In this document: piece by piece, positions 8,959 through 17,530 of the stretch
How positions within the stretch are numbered: position 1 is the stretch's first letter
Layout: each line of letters begins with the position of its first letter
Source of the DNA: RGIG4140 sp045655105
Lineage (GTDB): Bacteria; Pseudomonadota; Alphaproteobacteria; CAAHEQ01; UBA3637
Length of the DNA: 51,957 nt
Reading direction: 5' to 3'
Assembly (NCBI GenBank): GCA_045655105.1
Contig: JAZOOQ010000015.1
Span: 1 to 51,957 of the forward strand
Position numbers and translations under genes: made by a program
Notes under the pieces: model-generated
Told to the model about the DNA's origin: nothing
Seen by the model: only the letters and a program-made list of their open reading frames with translations
Database searches by the model: none

Positions 8959-9019
8959 GCTCTTTAAAACATGAAATAAAAGCAAAATATAAATATTTAT
9001 GCCATAAAAGAGGATATCC

Positions 9020-9048
9020 TTGATTTTTTGATAAATTTGGGATATTCT
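9020..9048 (+). promoter_or_regulatory. Promoter of tsaB-rimI
   Basis: TTGATT (9020-9025), a 17-bp spacer and TATTCT (9043-9048), 38 nt before the tsaB start. Confidence 0.5.
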
Positions 9049-9085
9049 AACAGATATGTTGTTTAGTTAACTTAAAGAGGAAAAC

Positions 9086-9691
9086 ATGCTTTTATTATCT
9101 TTAGATACCGCGTCAACAACGCTTTCTCTTTCGTTGTTTGAAAATGAAAAAGTTTTGGCAAAATTTGATGAAACAATGCTTCGCGGTCAAGCAGAACGTT
9201 TGATCCCTGAAATTCAAATGTTGTTTCAAAAAGCTGGGCGGGAAGTTAAAGACTTGTCTGCTGTGTCTGTTGGGGTTGGTCCAGGGTCGTTTACGGGTGT
9301 TCGCGTGGCGTTGGCAACAGCTAGAGGGTTTGCTTTGGCGCTTAATGTTCCTGTTTATGGCGTTTCCTCTTTAGATGCTTATGCTTATGGAGCAGGGGAA
9401 GATGTTTTTGTTGCGCTTGATACAAAGCGTGGTGATTTTTATGTGGCAGGCTATAATAAAGATTTGGAAGAAGTTTTTGAGCCGCGTGTGATGTCAATGG
9501 ATGAAATTAAGATTTTAAATCCGAAGTTAATTGCTTCAGATGTGCCTGATGTTTTTATGCAAGAAGGGTTTAAAATGCGCGAAAATGATTTTTCTCTTTC
9601 AGAACAAATTGCCAAAATTGCTTTAATGCGTGGAGAAGAAAATTTGCCCGCAGAACCAATGTATTTAAGAGATGCAGATGTCACTGTGTGA
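9086..9691 (+). CDS. tsaB: tRNA t6A37 threonylcarbamoyltransferase complex subunit TsaB
   Basis: A 201-residue protein, slightly shorter than E. coli TsaB. It has the ASKHA-fold start LLSLDTASTTLSLSL and the family hallmark GVGPGSFTGVRVALATARG near residues 61-80, followed by GVSSLDAYA. TsaB partners with TsaD and TsaE to transfer threonylcarbamoyl to A37 of ANN-decoding tRNAs in the cytoplasm; it lacks catalytic residues itself. The gene overlaps rimI, a conserved bacterial pairing. Start supported by AGAGG about 8 nt upstream. Confidence 0.95.
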   Translation: MLLLSLDTASTTLSLSLFENEKVLAKFDETMLRGQAERLIPEIQMLFQKAGREVKDLSAVSVGVGPGSFTGVRVALATARGFALALNVPVYGVSSLDAYAYGAGEDVFVALDTKRGDFYVAGYNKDLEEVFEPRVMSMDEIKILNPKLIASDVPDVFMQEGFKMRENDFSLSEQIAKIALMRGEENLPAEPMYLRDADVTV

Positions 9692-10112
9692 GTTGACTTT
9701 AGCGCATGTTGAAGCGGCAAGTTTATTGCATGCATCAGCTTTTGATAAGCCTTGGAGTGAACAAGAATTTAAAGGCCTTCTTTCTTTATCAACAACTAAA
9801 GGCTGGATGGATGAAAGCTCTTTATTAATGATTTCTCATGTGTTAGATGAAATTGAAATTTTAACCATTTTAACGCATCCAAGTGCCAGAGGGCAGGGCA
9901 AGGCAAAAGCCCTTTTAAGTCACTTAATTCAATATGCCAAAGAAAATAATGTTGCCCAAATTTTTTTGGAAGTGAACATTGAAAACAAACCAGCTATTTC
10001 TTTATATGAAACAATGGGGTTTATAAAAACAGGTGTGCGCAAAAATTATTATAAGATGAAGGATGGTTCTTATAAAGATGCTCTTTTATACAGGATTTTA
10101 ACGAACATCTAA
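9678..10112 (+). CDS. rimI: Ribosomal protein S18-alanine N-acetyltransferase RimI (GNAT)
   Basis: A 144-residue GNAT acetyltransferase. The acetyl-CoA-binding motif A is visible as HPSARGQGKAKALLSHL, and the C-terminal part has NKPAISLYETMGF, characteristic of RimI. RimI acetylates the N-terminal alanine of ribosomal protein S18. The gene overlaps tsaB by 14 nt if it starts at 9678, preferred because AAGAG lies 6 nt upstream; ATG 9672 is the alternative. The last codons lie inside copy 1 of a 100-bp-spaced direct repeat. Confidence 0.9.
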   Translation: MSLCELTLAHVEAASLLHASAFDKPWSEQEFKGLLSLSTTKGWMDESSLLMISHVLDEIEILTILTHPSARGQGKAKALLSHLIQYAKENNVAQIFLEVNIENKPAISLYETMGFIKTGVRKNYYKMKDGSYKDALLYRILTNI

Positions 10113-10162
10113 AGCGAAAAAAATTATCTGATGTAGGTTTTCTACACTGCGATAAATTTTTT
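10096..10162 (+). repeat. Direct repeat near rimI end, copy 1
   Basis: Begins TTTTAACGAACATCTAAAGC and includes GGTTTTCTACACTGC. It covers the last codons and stop of rimI. The second copy lies exactly 100 bp downstream (10196-10261), with a few substitutions and small indels. Confidence 0.85.
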
Positions 10163-10195
10163 CATCTTTATCTGTTGCGCTAAAATCCTGTATCT

Positions 10196-10261
10196 TTTTA
10201 ACGAACATCTAAAGCAAGAAAAATTATCTTATGTGGGTTTTCTACACTGCATAAATTTTTC
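10196..10261 (+). repeat. Direct repeat near rimI end, copy 2
   Basis: Duplicate of 10096-10162, including the former rimI codon string ACGAACATCTAA, now non-coding. Between the copies, TAAAATCCTGTAT (10181-10193) is an exact inverted copy of ATACAGGATTTTA (10088-10100) in rimI. Confidence 0.85.
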
Positions 10262-10287
10262 TTATATTTATTGAGATTATTTATAAC

Positions 10288-11733
10288 TTATTGTTCTAAA
10301 TTACCAAATTTACCGAATTCGCCGTTAAAATAAAGTTTCACTGTTCCAACAGGGCCGTGACGTTGTTTGGCGATAATGGCTTCTGCTTGATTGGCAAGAA
10401 GAATCTTTTTATCTTCCCATTCTTTCATGCGAAGGGCAAATTTTTCTGGCGTTTCATTTAAATGTTTCACCGGCACATCATTTTGCAAATAATAAATTTC
10501 ACGGAACACAAACATCACGATATCAGCATCCTGCTCAATAGATCCAGATTCACGAAGGTCAGAAAGTTGTGGCCGTTTATTATCGCGTTGTTCAACCAAA
10601 CGAGAGAGCTGGGAAAGAACAAGAACAGGAACGTTTAATTCTTTGGCCATAATTTTAAGTTGACGCGTCATTTCGGAAAGTTCTTGAACGCGGTTTTCGC
10701 TTCTTCCCGCTGAATTAATCAGCTGTAAATAGTCAATTACAATCAATCCAAGGCCTTTTTCTTTATCGCGTTTCATGCGACGTGCTCTGTTTTTAATGGC
10801 CGTTACCGTGATCCCTGGCGTTTCATCCAAATAAAGAGGCACGCGGCTTAAAAGAGCCACCCCCGCAGCTAATTCATCAAATTGCTGATCAGTGAGTTTA
10901 CCCGTTCTCATTTGATGGCCAGGAACTTCGGCTTTTGCAGATAAAATACGCCCAGCCAACTGTTCGGCAGACATTTCAAGCGAGAAAAAGGCAACGGATT
11001 TTTTTTCAGCACCTGGTTTTTTGTTTTCTTCTTCAAATTTAACAGCGGCGTTATAGGCAATTGTTAAAGCTAAAGCGGATTTACCCATGGCAGGACGACC
11101 AGCCAAAATCAATAAGTCTGAATCATGAAGACCACCAAGCAATTTATCCATTTCAACAAGGCCAGTTGTAACCCCAGAAACGCCAGACGGCGTGTTCATG
11201 GCTTTTTGCGCGCTTAATAAGGTTGCTTGCAATGCGGTGTTTAAAATTTGAGGGCCACCTGAAAGTTCGCCGGCATTTGCAATTTCATAAAGCCGTTTTT
11301 CTGCTTTTTCAACTTGGCTAATGGCTTCTTCATTCAGCGAAATGGCAAATGCATCATTCACCACATCATTTCCAAGGGCAATCATTTGACGGCGAATATA
11401 TCGATCCAAAATTTGTTTACCGTAATCCCCCGCGTTAATAATAGTGGCAGAAGCGGCAGCCAGTTGCATCAAATAAGAAGCACCACCCACATCTTTTAAT
11501 TGACCATCATGTTCAAAATAAGCCTTCAATGTGATTGGATCGGCAATGCGTCCTTGATCAATATAAAATTTGCAAGCTTCATAAATGCGCCCATGAACAG
11601 GGTTTGCAAAACATTCAGGTCTTAAAAAATCAGAAACCTTTTCCATGGCGCGATTGTTCGACAAAATAGCGCCCAGAAGCGCTTGTTCGGCTTCTAGGTT
11701 TTGAGGAGGAATGCGCATGGTATCTTCTAGCAT
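10288..11733 (-). CDS. dnaB: Replicative DNA helicase DnaB
   Basis: A 481-residue protein. The N-terminal domain (PPQNLEAEQALLGAIL, residues about 8-110) is the DnaB collar that binds primase. The C-terminal RecA-like domain has Walker A GRPAMGKSALAL near residue 211, LGLIVIDYLQL as Walker B, and ELNVPVLVLSQLSR followed by RPQLSDLRESGSIEQDAD, all diagnostic of DnaB. It unwinds DNA 5' to 3' at the fork as a hexamer. Length is normal for the family and no intein is present. The gene is divergent from ruvA. Confidence 0.97.
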   Translation of the reverse strand: MLEDTMRIPPQNLEAEQALLGAILSNNRAMEKVSDFLRPECFANPVHGRIYEACKFYIDQGRIADPITLKAYFEHDGQLKDVGGASYLMQLAAASATIINAGDYGKQILDRYIRRQMIALGNDVVNDAFAISLNEEAISQVEKAEKRLYEIANAGELSGGPQILNTALQATLLSAQKAMNTPSGVSGVTTGLVEMDKLLGGLHDSDLLILAGRPAMGKSALALTIAYNAAVKFEEENKKPGAEKKSVAFFSLEMSAEQLAGRILSAKAEVPGHQMRTGKLTDQQFDELAAGVALLSRVPLYLDETPGITVTAIKNRARRMKRDKEKGLGLIVIDYLQLINSAGRSENRVQELSEMTRQLKIMAKELNVPVLVLSQLSRLVEQRDNKRPQLSDLRESGSIEQDADIVMFVFREIYYLQNDVPVKHLNETPEKFALRMKEWEDKKILLANQAEAIIAKQRHGPVGTVKLYFNGEFGKFGNLEQ

Positions 11734-11775
11734 GAATAAAAAACTCCGCCTAAAGTGAATGGTTAATAATATATT

Positions 11776-11804
11776 AACATACAGTAAAAATTTTCTCTTG
11801 TAAA
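11776..11804 (-). promoter_or_regulatory. Possible dnaB promoter
   Basis: On the minus strand TTTACA (11799-11804), 17 bp and TATGTT (11776-11781), about 43 nt before the dnaB start. A match by eye only. Confidence 0.4.
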
Positions 11805-11940
11805 GATAAAATAAGTGATTGCAATTTTATTTTTTTTAAAGTAGATTTAAGCATAAGAACAAATAGTGATTAAAAAAGAGATATCCTTTTTGTTTTAAAG
11901 CATTTTTTATAAAAGGGATTGTCTTTAAAGTGAGGCTTTG

Positions 11941-12561
11941 ATGATTGGAAAGTTAACTGGTTATGTAGATGGAATAGGGGATGGATTTGTTTATTTGAAC
12001 GTGCATGGCGTTGGGTATCGCGTTTTTTGTTCAACAAAAACAATCTCTTCGTTGCCAAAAGATGAAGAAGTTTCTTTATTTATTGAAACGCAGGTTCGGG
12101 AAGATCATATTCATTTGTTTGGTTTTTCTTCTGTTTCGGAACAAGAAGTTTTTAATACGTTAACAGGCGTTCAAGGGGTGGGCGCTAAAGTTGGAATGGC
12201 TATTTTATCTGTGTTAGGTTTAAATGAAATCTCTATGGCGGTTGCAACTGGTGATAATAAAGCATTTACAAGAGTTTCAGGTATTGGGCCAAAATTGGCA
12301 ACAAGAATTGTAACCGAATTAAAGGGAAAAGCCGGTCTTTTAACGGCGGATATGATGGAAATTAATTCTGTTGGAGGTAATGCTTCTGTTTCGTCCGATT
12401 CAAGAATTTTACAAGATGCGGTTTCTGCGCTTGTTAATTTGGGTTATTCAAGAACAGAAGCCGGCATAAAAGCAGCTGAAACGCTTAAAAATAATAAAGA
12501 GGCTTCTTTATCAGATGTGATTCGTTTAACGCTTAAAGAAATGGGGAAAGCAAATGGCTGA
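11941..12561 (+). CDS. ruvA: Holliday junction branch migration protein RuvA
   Basis: A 206-residue protein. The N-terminal OB fold starts MIGKLTGYVDGIGDGFVYLNVHGVGYRV. The two helix-hairpin-helix motifs are seen as LTGVQGVGAKVGMAIL and VSGIGPKLATRIVTELKGK. The C-terminal RuvB-interacting domain includes ALVNLGYSRTEA. RuvA tetramers hold the four-way junction for RuvB. The ATG at 11941 is chosen, with GAGG just upstream; an in-frame TTG at 11938 is also possible. The gene overlaps ruvB by 8 nt. No ruvC is in the window. Confidence 0.95.
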   Translation: MIGKLTGYVDGIGDGFVYLNVHGVGYRVFCSTKTISSLPKDEEVSLFIETQVREDHIHLFGFSSVSEQEVFNTLTGVQGVGAKVGMAILSVLGLNEISMAVATGDNKAFTRVSGIGPKLATRIVTELKGKAGLLTADMMEINSVGGNASVSSDSRILQDAVSALVNLGYSRTEAGIKAAETLKNNKEASLSDVIRLTLKEMGKANG

Positions 12562-13582
12562 GAATAGATTGATTACGCCCAATAAGTTAGCGGCAGACGA
12601 AGAACTTTATAGCTCAATTAGACCGCAAAGTCTTTCTGATTTTACAGGGCAAAAGAATTTATGCGAAAACTTGGCTGTGTTTATCCGTTCGGCCAGAGAG
12701 CGCGGTGAAGCTTTGGATCACACGCTTTTGTTTGGCCCTCCAGGCCTTGGAAAAACAACATTGGCGCAAATTATTTCAAAAGAATTGGGAGTTGGGTTTC
12801 GCCCCACTTCTGGTCCGATGATTTCAAAGGCTGGTGATTTAGCGGCAATTTTAACGAATTTAGAACCAAGAGATGTGCTCTTTATTGATGAAATTCATCG
12901 CTTGAATCCAACAGTGGAAGAAGTTCTTTATTCCGCGATGGAAGATTTTCAATTAGATATTATTATTGGGGAAGGGCCAGCAGCGCATTCTGTTCGCATT
13001 GATTTGCCACCGTTTACTCTTGTAGGGGCAACAACAAGAAGTGGTTTATTATCAACACCATTAAGAGATCGTTTTGGTATTCCACTCAGATTGGAATTTT
13101 ATGAACCTGAAGAATTGATGAAAATTGTGTCCCGCGGGGCAAGAATTATGCAACTTGATATGACAGAAGAAGGCGCTATGGAAGTTGCAAAACGTTCCAG
13201 AGGAACGCCACGTATTGCTGGGCGTTTATTGCGTCGTGTTCGAGATTTTGCTTTAAATAAGCAAGTAACAGCTGAAATTGCTGATATGGCGTTGACAAGA
13301 TTGGAAGTTGATAATTCCGGGCTTGATTTAATGGATCGGCGCTATTTGAAATGCATTGCGCTTAAATATGGTGGTGGCCCAGTTGGAGCTGAAACGCTTT
13401 GTGCAGCATTATCTGAAGAAAGAGATACAATTGAAGAAATTATTGAGCCATATTTAATGCAGTTAGGTTTAGTGATGCGCACGCCAAGAGGAAGGGTGTT
13501 ATCTCAAGCAGGATACAGGCATCTAGGAATGGCAGCACCTCAAAATTTGGTGCAACCAGATTTGTTGGAGAATTTAAAATGA
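12554..13582 (+). CDS. ruvB: Holliday junction branch migration ATPase RuvB
   Basis: A 342-residue AAA+ motor with the family signature SSIRPQSLSDFTGQ at the N-terminus, Walker A FGPPGLGKTTLAQ near residue 60, Walker B VLFIDEIHRL, and sensor 1 VGATTRSGLLSTPLRDRFG. The C-terminal winged helix (RTPRGRVLSQAGYRHLG) contacts DNA. It is fully standard in length and order. Translationally coupled to ruvA (8-nt overlap) and to ybgC (ATGA overlap), so it belongs to one transcription unit with the tol genes. Confidence 0.97.
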   Translation: MAENRLITPNKLAADEELYSSIRPQSLSDFTGQKNLCENLAVFIRSARERGEALDHTLLFGPPGLGKTTLAQIISKELGVGFRPTSGPMISKAGDLAAILTNLEPRDVLFIDEIHRLNPTVEEVLYSAMEDFQLDIIIGEGPAAHSVRIDLPPFTLVGATTRSGLLSTPLRDRFGIPLRLEFYEPEELMKIVSRGARIMQLDMTEEGAMEVAKRSRGTPRIAGRLLRRVRDFALNKQVTAEIADMALTRLEVDNSGLDLMDRRYLKCIALKYGGGPVGAETLCAALSEERDTIEEIIEPYLMQLGLVMRTPRGRVLSQAGYRHLGMAAPQNLVQPDLLENLK

Positions 13583-13989
13583 AACATAGTTATAAGGTGA
13601 GAGTTTATTATCAAGATACAGATGCTGGTGGCATAGTGTATCATTCTAAATATTTGGATTTTGCAGAGCGCGCGCGTTCGGAGCTTTTGGTTGAAATGGG
13701 TGTTTCAAACAAGAAATTGATTGAAGAAGAAGGCGTTGCTTTTGTTTTAAGTTCAGCTTCCATTCAATATAAATCACCAGCGAAGTTAGATGATGTGATT
13801 GAAGTTGAAACCATGGTTAAAGAAATGAAAAATGCCAGCATGATTATGGAGCACAGATTTTTGGTTGAAGGTCAATTAAAAGTTGCCATTGAAATCAAGT
13901 TGGCAGTGATTAATCCAAAAGATTTAAGACCTATTCGCATCAAAGAAGATTTAAAGAATTTATTTATGAAATATAATCAGGAAAATTAA
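13579..13989 (+). CDS. ybgC: Tol-Pal-associated acyl-CoA thioesterase YbgC
   Basis: A 136-residue hotdog-fold thioesterase. The catalytic signature YYQDTDAGGIVYHSKYLDFAER is visible at residues about 10-30, with the conserved aspartate in DTDAGG. The remaining sequence (VLSSASIQYKSPAKLDDVIEVET) fits the 4HBT family. YbgC commonly precedes tolQ and is thought to act on acyl-CoA/ACP in phospholipid metabolism at the inner membrane. It overlaps ruvB by 4 nt and is 12 nt from tolQ. Confidence 0.93.
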   Translation: MKHSYKVRVYYQDTDAGGIVYHSKYLDFAERARSELLVEMGVSNKKLIEEEGVAFVLSSASIQYKSPAKLDDVIEVETMVKEMKNASMIMEHRFLVEGQLKVAIEIKLAVINPKDLRPIRIKEDLKNLFMKYNQEN

Positions 13990-14001
13990 GGAGAATAACA
14001 A

Positions 14002-14703
14002 ATGAATGAGATAGCAGCCAGATCATCTTTATCTATGTATTCCATGTTTATGGATGCAGATTTATTTATGAAAGTTTTGATTTTAGGGCTTCTGATTGCT
14101 TCAATTTGTTGTTGGGCGATTATTTTTGATAAAGCTTTTTTGCTTAAACGCATTCGTTTAGGAATGAAAGCTTTTGAAGAACAATTTTGGTCAGGTGGAT
14201 CTTTAGAAGCCATTTATGCAAGTCATGTGAAAAATCCATCAAATCCATTGGCAATTATTTTTGTTGCCGCTATTAAGGAATTTCGCCGTTCATTGGCTGA
14301 AAAAAAACAAACAGGTGCGGCTATTAAAATTCAAAAACGCGTTGATAAAATGATGCAAATTTCAATTGATAAGCAAGAAGATAAGCTTCAAACCAAAATG
14401 GTTTTTTTAGCTTCAACTGGATCAGTTGCACCTCTTTTAGGGTTGTTTGGAACAGTTTGGGGAATTATGGATAGTTTTAATGCCATTGGGTTAACGCAAA
14501 GCACGAATATTGCCGCTGTTGCCCCAGGGGTTGCTGAAGCATTGTTTACAACAGCTGTTGGTTTGATTGCTGCTATTCCAGCGGTGATTGCCTATAACAA
14601 ATTGACAAATGATATTGAACGCATTGTTCATCGTATGGAAACATTTTCAGATGAACTTGGGGCTATTTTATCCCGTCAAATTGAACAAGTGGAGAGCGAA
14701 TAA
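14002..14703 (+). CDS. tolQ: Tol-Pal system protein TolQ
   Basis: A 233-residue inner-membrane proton-channel component of the MotA/TolQ/ExbB family. Three membrane spans are visible: about residues 29-49 (VLILGLLIASICCWAIIF), 133-155 (STGSVAPLLGLFGTVWGIMDSF) and 175-200 (ALFTTAVGLIAAIPAVIAY). The latter two contain the conserved family motifs. It forms a motor with TolR that energises TolA. AAGGAG lies about 8 nt before the ATG and the stop overlaps the tolR start. Confidence 0.96.
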   Translation: MNEIAARSSLSMYSMFMDADLFMKVLILGLLIASICCWAIIFDKAFLLKRIRLGMKAFEEQFWSGGSLEAIYASHVKNPSNPLAIIFVAAIKEFRRSLAEKKQTGAAIKIQKRVDKMMQISIDKQEDKLQTKMVFLASTGSVAPLLGLFGTVWGIMDSFNAIGLTQSTNIAAVAPGVAEALFTTAVGLIAAIPAVIAYNKLTNDIERIVHRMETFSDELGAILSRQIEQVESE

Positions 14704-15119
14704 TGGCAAGAGGAAGCAGACGAACGCGCATTCGGGCTGAAATTAACTTAACACCACTTATTGACGTGATGACCTGTTTGCTCGCAATTTTTATGTTAAC
14801 AGCACCAATGTTAACATCAGGGATTCCGCTTAATTTACCAAAAGGAGATGGAAAGCAAATTGAAGGCGAAGAAAAAACGCTTGATATTAGTGTTGATTCT
14901 AAAGGCATTGTTTATGTGGGGCAAGATCCAATTGCGCTTAAAGATTTGGTTGGCAAAGTAAAAGCCATTGTCACGCAAAATCCTTCAATTGGAATGGTGA
15001 TTAGTGGGGATAAAGATGCTTCTTATGGAACGGTTATTGAAGTGATGGCGTTATTAAGAAGTGCGGGATACACGCAAGTTGGTTTAAAAACGGATGCAAA
15101 AATTATGGAGCCGAAATAG
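14703..15119 (+). CDS. tolR: Tol-Pal system protein TolR
   Basis: A 138-residue ExbD/TolR family protein. A single N-terminal span carries the proton-sensitive aspartate in the conserved context INLTPLIDVMTCLLAIFM (D near residue 21). The periplasmic domain includes VGLKTDAK. It overlaps tolQ by 1 nt and is followed directly by tolA. Function: proton-motive-force coupling with TolQ. Confidence 0.96.
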   Translation: MARGSRRTRIRAEINLTPLIDVMTCLLAIFMLTAPMLTSGIPLNLPKGDGKQIEGEEKTLDISVDSKGIVYVGQDPIALKDLVGKVKAIVTQNPSIGMVISGDKDASYGTVIEVMALLRSAGYTQVGLKTDAKIMEPK

Positions 15120-16139
15120 ATGACCAATTTATATGATGAACAGGCGTTTATTGAAAGAGAGTCAAAATGTTTAGGGCTTTCTGTTATGTTGCACCTGTTT
15201 ATTTTGGCGATTATGTGTTTTAATTTTTCATGGAATACCAGTGAATTTGAAAAATCACCTCCAGCCATTTTAATGGTGGATTTAACGAACGTTAAAATTG
15301 ATGAAAAAACAAATTTACCACCCCTTGTGAAAGAAACGAAAAAAGAGGAAGTAAAAACACCTGAAGTTAAAAAAGAAGAAAAGAAACCAGAACCCAAACC
15401 GCAATCTAAAAAAGAAGATAAAACCCCATTGGTGAAAAAAGAAGAGCTAGTGGCAAAGCCTGAGCCTGTGAAACCAATAGAACAGCCGAAAAAAGAAGCG
15501 GTGAAAGTTCAAGAAGTGAAACCAGAACCCAAAAAAGAAGTGAAAAAACCTGAACCAAAGAAGGAACCTAAGAAAGAGCCGAAAAAAGAGGTGAAAAAAG
15601 AAAAACCAAAGCCTAAAGAACCTCCAAAGCCAAAAGTTGCGCCAAAACCAGTTCCTAAAAAGCAAAATCAAGGGCTTCAAAGTTTGCTTGCTTCGGTTGA
15701 AAAAGTTCGAAAACCAGCTAATCAAGCACCAAGTTCAGCGCCAACAAGCTCAGGCCAAACAGTGAACAATGGCATTAAAGGCGGAACGGAAGGTTCATTG
15801 TTAAGTGACTTGACAATTTCAGAAAAAGACTTAATTGCCAGTAAGATTAGTTCTTGTTGGAATGTGAACGCTGGGGTGGAAAATGCCGAACAAATGATTG
15901 TTGAATTGCGTGCGTTTGTGAATAAAGATGGGTCCGTTCGCGAAGTGAAAATTTTAAATATGAAATCAGATCCCGTTTTCCGTTCAATGGCTGAAAGTGC
16001 CAAAAGAGCTATTTATGTTTGTGATGCTTTAAAAGAAGAATCACCATTCAGGATTTTAGCAAATAAACGGCCAGAAATGTATAGTTCATGGAAGGAAATC
16101 AGATTAAGAATGAATCCGGTTGATAAAGGAGTTTACTAA
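15120..16139 (+). CDS. tolA: Tol-Pal system protein TolA
   Basis: A 339-residue protein. An N-terminal span (LGLSVMLHLFILAIMCFNFS, about residues 18-37) anchors it in the inner membrane. A long Lys/Pro/Glu-rich linker (about residues 70-185, many KKEPKPEP repeats) crosses the periplasm. The C-terminal TonB-like domain (about 225-335) starts LTISEKDLIASKISSCWNV and includes GSVREVKIL. The linker is Pro/Lys-rich and not the alanine-rich helix of E. coli TolA, as is usual in alphaproteobacteria. It overlaps tolB by one base (TAATG). Confidence 0.93.
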   Translation: MTNLYDEQAFIERESKCLGLSVMLHLFILAIMCFNFSWNTSEFEKSPPAILMVDLTNVKIDEKTNLPPLVKETKKEEVKTPEVKKEEKKPEPKPQSKKEDKTPLVKKEELVAKPEPVKPIEQPKKEAVKVQEVKPEPKKEVKKPEPKKEPKKEPKKEVKKEKPKPKEPPKPKVAPKPVPKKQNQGLQSLLASVEKVRKPANQAPSSAPTSSGQTVNNGIKGGTEGSLLSDLTISEKDLIASKISSCWNVNAGVENAEQMIVELRAFVNKDGSVREVKILNMKSDPVFRSMAESAKRAIYVCDALKEESPFRILANKRPEMYSSWKEIRLRMNPVDKGVY

Positions 16140-17443
16140 TGAAAAAGATGTTATTAAAAGGATTGTTATTTGTTGTATTATTATTGACGTCTGGGCATTC
16201 TTTTGCTGAAATTAAAATTGATGTGACGGGTGCTCAATCGGATCCACTTCCTTTTGCCATGCCAGTGTTCACAGGGGATGATGATGCCAATGTTACAGAT
16301 GTGGTTATTGCTGATTTAGAACGATCAGGCTTATTTAGATATATCAATCCAGCGGCCTATATTCAAAAGATGAAAGGCGTAAATATGCGCCCAAGTTTTA
16401 ACGATTGGCAAGCCATTAATGCGCAAGTTTTGGTTTATGGAGAAGTAACAGAAAATTTTGGAATAACAAGCGTTTCATTCAGGATTTATGATGTGTTCGC
16501 TCAAACGGAATTATATTCAAAAACATTTTCGAAAGAAACAAGCGCTTGGCGCAAATTAGCGCATATGGTGGCAGATGCGGTTTATGAACGCGTTACGGGT
16601 GAAAAAGGATATTTTGATACAAGAGTTGCGTTTATTGATGAACGTGGCAATCAAATGAACCGCATTAAACGATTGGCAATTATGGATCAAGATGGCGCAA
16701 ATTTAACTTATTTAACAGATGGAAAAGATCTTGTTTTAACGCCAAGATTTTCGCCGAATATGAAAGAAGTGACATATTTTTCATATAAAGATGGCAATCC
16801 AAAAGTTTATTTAATGAATGTGAACACAAGAGAATCAACTCTTGTTGGTAATTTTAAAGGGATGACTTTTGCACCAAGGTTTTCGCCAGATGGTAAAAAA
16901 TTGATTATCAGTTTGGCTCACAGAGGTAATTCGGATATTTACACCTATGATTTGGCAACAAAACAACAAACGCAATTAACAAATCACCCCTCAATTAACA
17001 CATCTCCAAGTTATTCACCAGATGGCAAGCAAATTGTTTTTAACTCGGATAGAGGAGGCAATCAACAGCTTTATATTATGAATGCAGATGGATCAGGCGT
17101 TCATCGCATTAGCTTTGGGGAAGGCACATATGCTACCCCTGTTTGGTCTCCACGTGGTGATTATATTGCGTTTACGAAAATCCGTCATGGGCAATTTCAT
17201 ATTGGTGTGATTAAACCAGATGGCTCTGGCGAACGATTAATCACTAATGGATTCTTGGTTGAATCTCCAAGTTGGGCACCAAATGGCAGGGTTTTAATGT
17301 TTTATCGCAAAGCCCCTTCAAGAAGCGATGGAACGGGCGGTGATGCAAGGCTTTATACCATTGATATCACAGGGTATAATGAACGGCAATTGGTCACGCC
17401 GAACAGCGCTTCAGCTCCAGCTTGGTCACCATTACTTCACTAA
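16139..17443 (+). CDS. tolB: Tol-Pal system beta-propeller protein TolB
   Basis: A 434-residue protein. A signal peptide spans residues 1-23 (MKKMLLKGLLFVVLL...HSFA). The N-terminal domain IKIDVTGAQSDPLPFAMPVF is typical of TolB. The C-terminal six-bladed propeller is seen as repeated PRFSPDGKKL, SPSYSPDGKQIVFNSDRGG, TPVWSPRGDYIAF and PSWAPNG motifs. It acts in the periplasm and normally interacts with Pal and TolA during envelope constriction. It is the last tol gene here; the next gene has its own promoter. Confidence 0.97.
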   Translation: MKKMLLKGLLFVVLLLTSGHSFAEIKIDVTGAQSDPLPFAMPVFTGDDDANVTDVVIADLERSGLFRYINPAAYIQKMKGVNMRPSFNDWQAINAQVLVYGEVTENFGITSVSFRIYDVFAQTELYSKTFSKETSAWRKLAHMVADAVYERVTGEKGYFDTRVAFIDERGNQMNRIKRLAIMDQDGANLTYLTDGKDLVLTPRFSPNMKEVTYFSYKDGNPKVYLMNVNTRESTLVGNFKGMTFAPRFSPDGKKLIISLAHRGNSDIYTYDLATKQQTQLTNHPSINTSPSYSPDGKQIVFNSDRGGNQQLYIMNADGSGVHRISFGEGTYATPVWSPRGDYIAFTKIRHGQFHIGVIKPDGSGERLITNGFLVESPSWAPNGRVLMFYRKAPSRSDGTGGDARLYTIDITGYNERQLVTPNSASAPAWSPLLH

Positions 17444-17466
17444 GCAAAAAAAAATAAAGTTAGGTA

Positions 17467-17495
17467 TTGCAATTTTATTTTTAAGAGAGTATAAA
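17467..17495 (+). promoter_or_regulatory. Promoter of the lipoprotein gene
   Basis: TTGCAA (17467-17472), 17 bp and TATAAA (17490-17495), 36 nt before the start codon. This separates the lipoprotein gene from the tolB transcription unit, or adds a second entry point. Confidence 0.55.
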
Positions 17496-17530
17496 AAAAT
17501 AAATAACTGGTTGATTTTTAGGAGGACTCT

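Noticed and set aside
15447..15725. Minus-strand Phe/Leu-rich frame opposite tolA
   Set aside because: A shadow of the Lys/Pro/Glu-rich linker; no start signal.
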